DNA from: Xanthoparmelia taractica
Taxonomy: Eukaryota > Ascomycota > Lecanoromycetes > Lecanorales > Parmeliaceae
Direction of reading: 5' to 3'
DNA: 21,700 bases
Assembly: GCA_033085395.1 (NCBI GenBank)
Contig: JANQBS010000457.1
Coordinates: 1 to 21,700 of the forward strand
Position 1 is the stretch's first letter. Every line of letters begins with the position of its first letter. A program made the translations under genes and the position numbers. Below are positions 18,143-21,700 of the stretch, in pieces. The notes under the pieces are model-generated. The model saw only the letters and a list, made by a program, of their open reading frames with translations. It ran no database searches and was not told where the DNA came from.

Positions 18143-18590
18143 TAATCTAATAGACTACTAATAGTGCTTAAAGATAATCGAAATAAGACGAAAGATAATA
18201 GAAATAATAATAGATAAGAGAAAGTAAGATTTTAAAGTGAGGATTTGAAGTAAGAATATCGAGTCTATTAATAAATATTAATAATAAAACGAGAAAAAGA
18301 GTAATCTAAGTTATTATTAATAGTGCTTATAAATAGTCGAAATAAGGCGAAAGATAATAAAAGTAATAATAAATAAGAGAAAATAAGGATTTAAAGTAAG
18401 GGTTTCGAGTTTACTAGTAGATATTAATAATAAAATAAGAAAGAGAGTAATTTAAGTTATTATTAATAGTATTTATAAATAATAGAAACGAGGTAAAAGA
18501 TATTAGAAGTAATAATAATTAAGAGAAAGTAAGAGATTAAAGTAAGAATATCAAGTCTATTAGTAGCGTAGTCTCTTTTAAATTAATATC
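18143..18590 (+). repeat. ~150-bp tandem repeat, three units
   Basis: Units begin at about 18143, 18302 and 18448 with TAATCTAA/TAATTTAAG and share TAATAGTGCTTA-type, CGAAATAAG-CGAAAGATAAT, ATAAGAGAAAGTAAG and GAGTTTACTAGTAGATATT-type blocks. Offsets are 159 and 146 bp. Units differ by substitutions of the RIP type and by small length differences. The array may be a coding repeat of a dead gene or a true subtelomeric satellite. Confidence 0.65.
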
Positions 18591-19682
18591 TATTTCTTAG
18601 CGACGACAATAAGCAATATATAAGTAATCGCGCACTCGCGTAACTATAGTAAAGAATAGCAACTATAATACGAGACTATATACGATTAATAGAGTTAATT
18701 AGAAAAAGTATAGCTTAAGAAAAATAAGCGTATTAATAGAATTAATTAAAAGTTCGTTTAACGCTACTATTTAAAATAACAATTATAGTCTTAAAGTCGT
18801 ATATAGTTAATATAATAATAGAAAATATTATTTAATTATTTATAAATTTAAAAATATAAAGAAAAGAATTAAACTTATAAGTATAGAATTAATTAAGATA
18901 ATTCTAAGAAATAATTTTAGATATTATTAAATAGATTTAAAATATCTCTAACAATATATAGATATATAAATATATAAATAATTATATTAATTTATAGAAA
19001 ATAATATAAATAAATATAAATAAAATTATAAATAGAATTTAATATATAAAAAAATTAACTATTATTAGATATATATAACTTCTTATAATATATATATATT
19101 TCTTAAATAATATATATATCTCTCTTTAAATCGAGTTAGATTTAGAATTTATATTAATTCTTTCGAGCTAACTTTTACGCGAAAGCTAATTTTATATAAT
19201 AAAGTTATATTTTTAAATACGTTTAAGAAATATAATAAAAATTCTTAATAATATATAGATAAATCTTTTCTATATCTTTTATATTTAATAATTTATTTAA
19301 TTATTTAATTTAATTAATTATTATATATATATAATAACTTAATTAATTATTTAATTAGCTACTTAGAATTAAAAATATATCTAACGTATTTAATTATTTA
19401 ATATTATTTATAAGACTTATAGAGTCTAATAGAGATATTTCGCGTATAAAGCGAAATACTTTCGCGTTACGTATAGTTTTAAATTCATAATCTAATAATA
19501 ATCGCTTAATATTATTTAATTATTTAATCTTTTTATAATTAAAAGAAGTTAAATATAACTTTATATTTTTATATATAAATTAAAATCTTTTTAATCGTAG
19601 CGTAATTAGATTTTATAAATAATATCGTTTTTATTAAACTTAAAACGCTATTAATTATCACGTAATCTTTTAAGTTAACGTA

Positions 19683-19837
19683 TTATTATAAAATATTTAA
19701 TTATATAAACGTGAAGCTAATTATAATTAATCTTACTATTTACTTCTCTATATTTAATTAGCGTATATTTACTTAATTAAATTAATAATTTATATATTAT
19801 ACTTATTATTAAATTATATTAATATTCTTTTTTAATA
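19683..19837 (+). repeat. 155-bp direct repeat, inner copy
   Basis: Starts TTATTATAAAATAT and runs through AAACGTGAAGCTAATTATAATTAAT and TTTATATATTATACTTATTATTAAA to AATATTCTTT. It recurs in the same orientation at 21336-21490, 1.65 kb away, with about ten to twenty differences by eye, mostly C/T or G/A. Confidence 0.75.
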
Positions 19838-21335
19838 AATAATAATAACGTCTTAAGATCTTATTCTAGACGATTATATAATATAATAAACGTACGTTTA
19901 TATTAGCTATTTATTATAAGATATAAGTTAATATCTAATAGCTTAGATCTTTAAATTAAATCTTATATATATTTATAATTATTAAGTTCGTTTAATATTA
20001 ATTTAAATTAAATTAATTTAAATCGATTCTTTTATTAGATTTATCGTATTAAGATAACTCTTAATATAAAAGATTAAATATATAAATAATAGTAAATATC
20101 TAATTAATTAAATTAATTAAATTAAGTCGCTAAAATATTAATTATAATAAAAGCTTTAATAATACTTATAATCGATATAAAGATTATTATAAATATTATA
20201 AATATAAGATTAAAATCGTTAAAAGTATAATTTAGATTATTCTTATTTACTTCGTATTAGCTATTAAGTTCGTTTTATTTAAATTAAAATTATTAATTAA
20301 TAACTTAATTAATTATAATATAATTAATTTAGTTAATTAAAAATAAGAGATAAAGATTAAAAAAAATTAAATTATTTAATAATATCGAGAATATATATAT
20401 CTTTATTAATTAATTAATTAATATTATTAAATTAAAAACTTCGAAATTAATTTAAATTAATCTCGTAACTTTATTTAAAAAAATTATATTTAATTAATAT
20501 TATTAGAGCTAATAAATAACGTTAAGTAAATACTTAATATAAGCGTATTAATCGATTTTTAATATTAAGTATTTATTTAATAATTTAAATTTAATAATTT
20601 AGATTTTATTAATTAATTAAAATTAAGTTAGAGTTATTAAAAAGAATATAATTAATAAAAAAAATATTATTACGTATATTTAAAATATTATATAATTTAT
20701 TAAAAGTTTAAAATAAACTTAGTAAGATAAACTTATAATAACTAATTATTATTTTAAATTAAGTCTTTATTAAATATTAAATTAATTAACGAATTTAAAT
20801 AATTTTATTTAATAAATATAATTATATTAGTAGAGTTAATTTTATATTTATATAACGTATAATATTAAATCTCTTCTATTAAGATCGCTATAATAATTAT
20901 ATTAATTATTAAGATTGATTTTATAATAATTATAGTTATATTAATTTTTCTATAAATCGTTAATATTATTAGAATCTTTATTATAATCGTATATATATTA
21001 GATAGTAAATAAAGAAAAGAAAAATTATATTTATAACGTATTATTAGATATATATATAACGACTTCGAGCTACGAGTCTTATTTTAAGAATTATATTTTT
21101 TATTATTAAAATAATATTTATAATAACTAATAAGATATTAAAGTATAGACTAATTAAATTAATATTAATACGAATTATAAATATATTTATTAAGAATATA
21201 CTTACTATTATTAAAAAGATCGAACGATTTATATTTAAATAAATTAAAATTATTTAAATTTTTAAATTAATAATTAATTAGCTAGCTAGCGAGATAATAG
21301 CGAGAAGGCTAACTTTCTTTTAAAAAAAGTAATAT

Positions 21336-21490
21336 TTATTATAAAATATTTTATTATATAAACGTAGAGCTAATTATAATTAATATTAATACTCGCTTCT
21401 TCGTATTTAATTAATATATATTTATTTAGCTAGATTAGTAATTTATATATTATACTTATTATTAAACTATATTAATATTCTTTCTTAATA
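21336..21490 (+). repeat. 155-bp direct repeat, telomere-proximal copy
   Basis: Partner of 19683-19837 and ends about 130 bp before the telomere array. The matched segments AGCTAATTATAATTAAT and TTTATATATTATACTTATTATTAAA are easily seen. It may be the end of a tandemly arranged subtelomeric element of about 1.65 kb. Confidence 0.75.
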
Positions 21491-21623
21491 CGTATTTTTA
21501 AATTTAACGAATAAGATTATTAGCGATAATATTTAATAAATCTAATAATAAGAATAAGTGAATTATAATTATTTATATATTAATAAGAAAGAAAGAAAGA
21601 AAAATAAAATATAAATAATCTTC

Positions 21624-21700
21624 TTAGGGTTAGGGTTAGGGTTAGGGTTAGGGTTAGGGTTAGGGTTAGGGTTAGGGTTAGGGTTAGGGTTAGGGTTAGG
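21624..21700 (+). repeat. Telomere, (TTAGGG)n
   Basis: 77 nt of perfect TTAGGG repeats (12 full units plus TTAGG) running to the window edge, with the G-rich strand pointing outward. This is the standard telomere repeat of filamentous ascomycetes and shows that the window ends at or within a chromosome end. The junction with the AT-rich tract is abrupt (ATAATCTTC then TTAGGG), with no degenerate repeats between. Confidence 0.98.

Larger units (their letters stand above)
18591..21623. other. Extremely AT-rich RIPed subtelomeric tract
   Basis: Dominated by TTAA/AATT/TATA words. For example, bases 20281-20460 contain no CA and no TG dinucleotide on either strand reading, while CpG still occurs. 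No open frame, RNA gene or helicase-like remnant is recognisable. CpG-retaining islands (for example around 19430-19460 and 21060) are all that remains of the ancestral sequence. Confidence 0.8.

Noticed and set aside
18591..21623. A possible centromere or mitochondrial insertion because of extreme A+T
   Set aside because: Position next to the telomere, CpG retention with CpA/TpG loss, and internal repeats fit RIPed subtelomere better.
1..21700. tRNA, rRNA or CRISPR arrays
   Set aside because: No cloverleaf with conserved T-loop, no rRNA-like sequence and no regularly spaced repeats with unique spacers were seen; CRISPR is not expected in a fungus.

Overview
This window is the end of a chromosome from a filamentous ascomycete, probably a sordariomycete and perhaps Fusarium or a relative. 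The right edge is about 12.8 perfect TTAGGG repeats with the G-rich strand running outward. Genes carry short fungal introns with GTAAGT/GTATGT-type donors and CTAAC/CTGAC branch points. Long stretches are so depleted in CpA and TpG, while keeping CpG, that repeat-induced point mutation (RIP) is the obvious explanation. The genus is inference.

Bases 1-6676 are gene-poor DNA of ordinary composition. I support two genes there, both on the minus strand. One (701-1059) encodes a 71-72 residue secreted protein rich in Thr-Val and Ile-Thr-Leu-Pro runs. Its TATA box is preceded by an 18-nt G homopolymer. The other (4740-5929) is a five-exon gene for a 313-residue secreted protein made of two tandem four-cysteine domains. 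A decayed hydrolase-like fragment (2456-3035) and an unrecognised plus-strand coding remnant (3500-3886) are weaker calls.

Bases 6686-9909 are a complete Mutator-like element (MULE) with about 103-bp inverted terminal repeats and a perfect 9-bp target duplication. Its minus-strand transposase is recognisable but full of RIP-type stops, while the outer 200 bp or so at each end escaped mutation. Beyond it, 10150-11102 (minus strand) is an intact two-exon gene for a cysteine-rich, single-pass membrane protein. The element sits about 240 bp past the stop codon of that gene.

From about 12150 to 21620 the window is RIP-ravaged repeat DNA. It holds a stem-loop and direct-repeat segment (12170-12612), a 30-bp minisatellite (13004-13161), a truncated Ty3/gypsy chromovirus pol with integrase and chromodomain (14578-15930, minus strand) carrying a short non-RIPed insertion, two unrecognised protein relics (16963-17154 and 17671-17905), a three-unit tandem repeat (18143-18590), and a nearly pure A+T tract with a 155-bp direct repeat. 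No intact gene lies between 11102 and the telomere.

I see no operon-like or cluster relationship between the genes. The shared theme is secreted or surface-exposed, cysteine- or repeat-rich proteins in a fast-evolving subtelomere, next to transposons that have been mutationally silenced. The two-domain protein is the most interesting candidate; an effector-like or other secreted role is inference.
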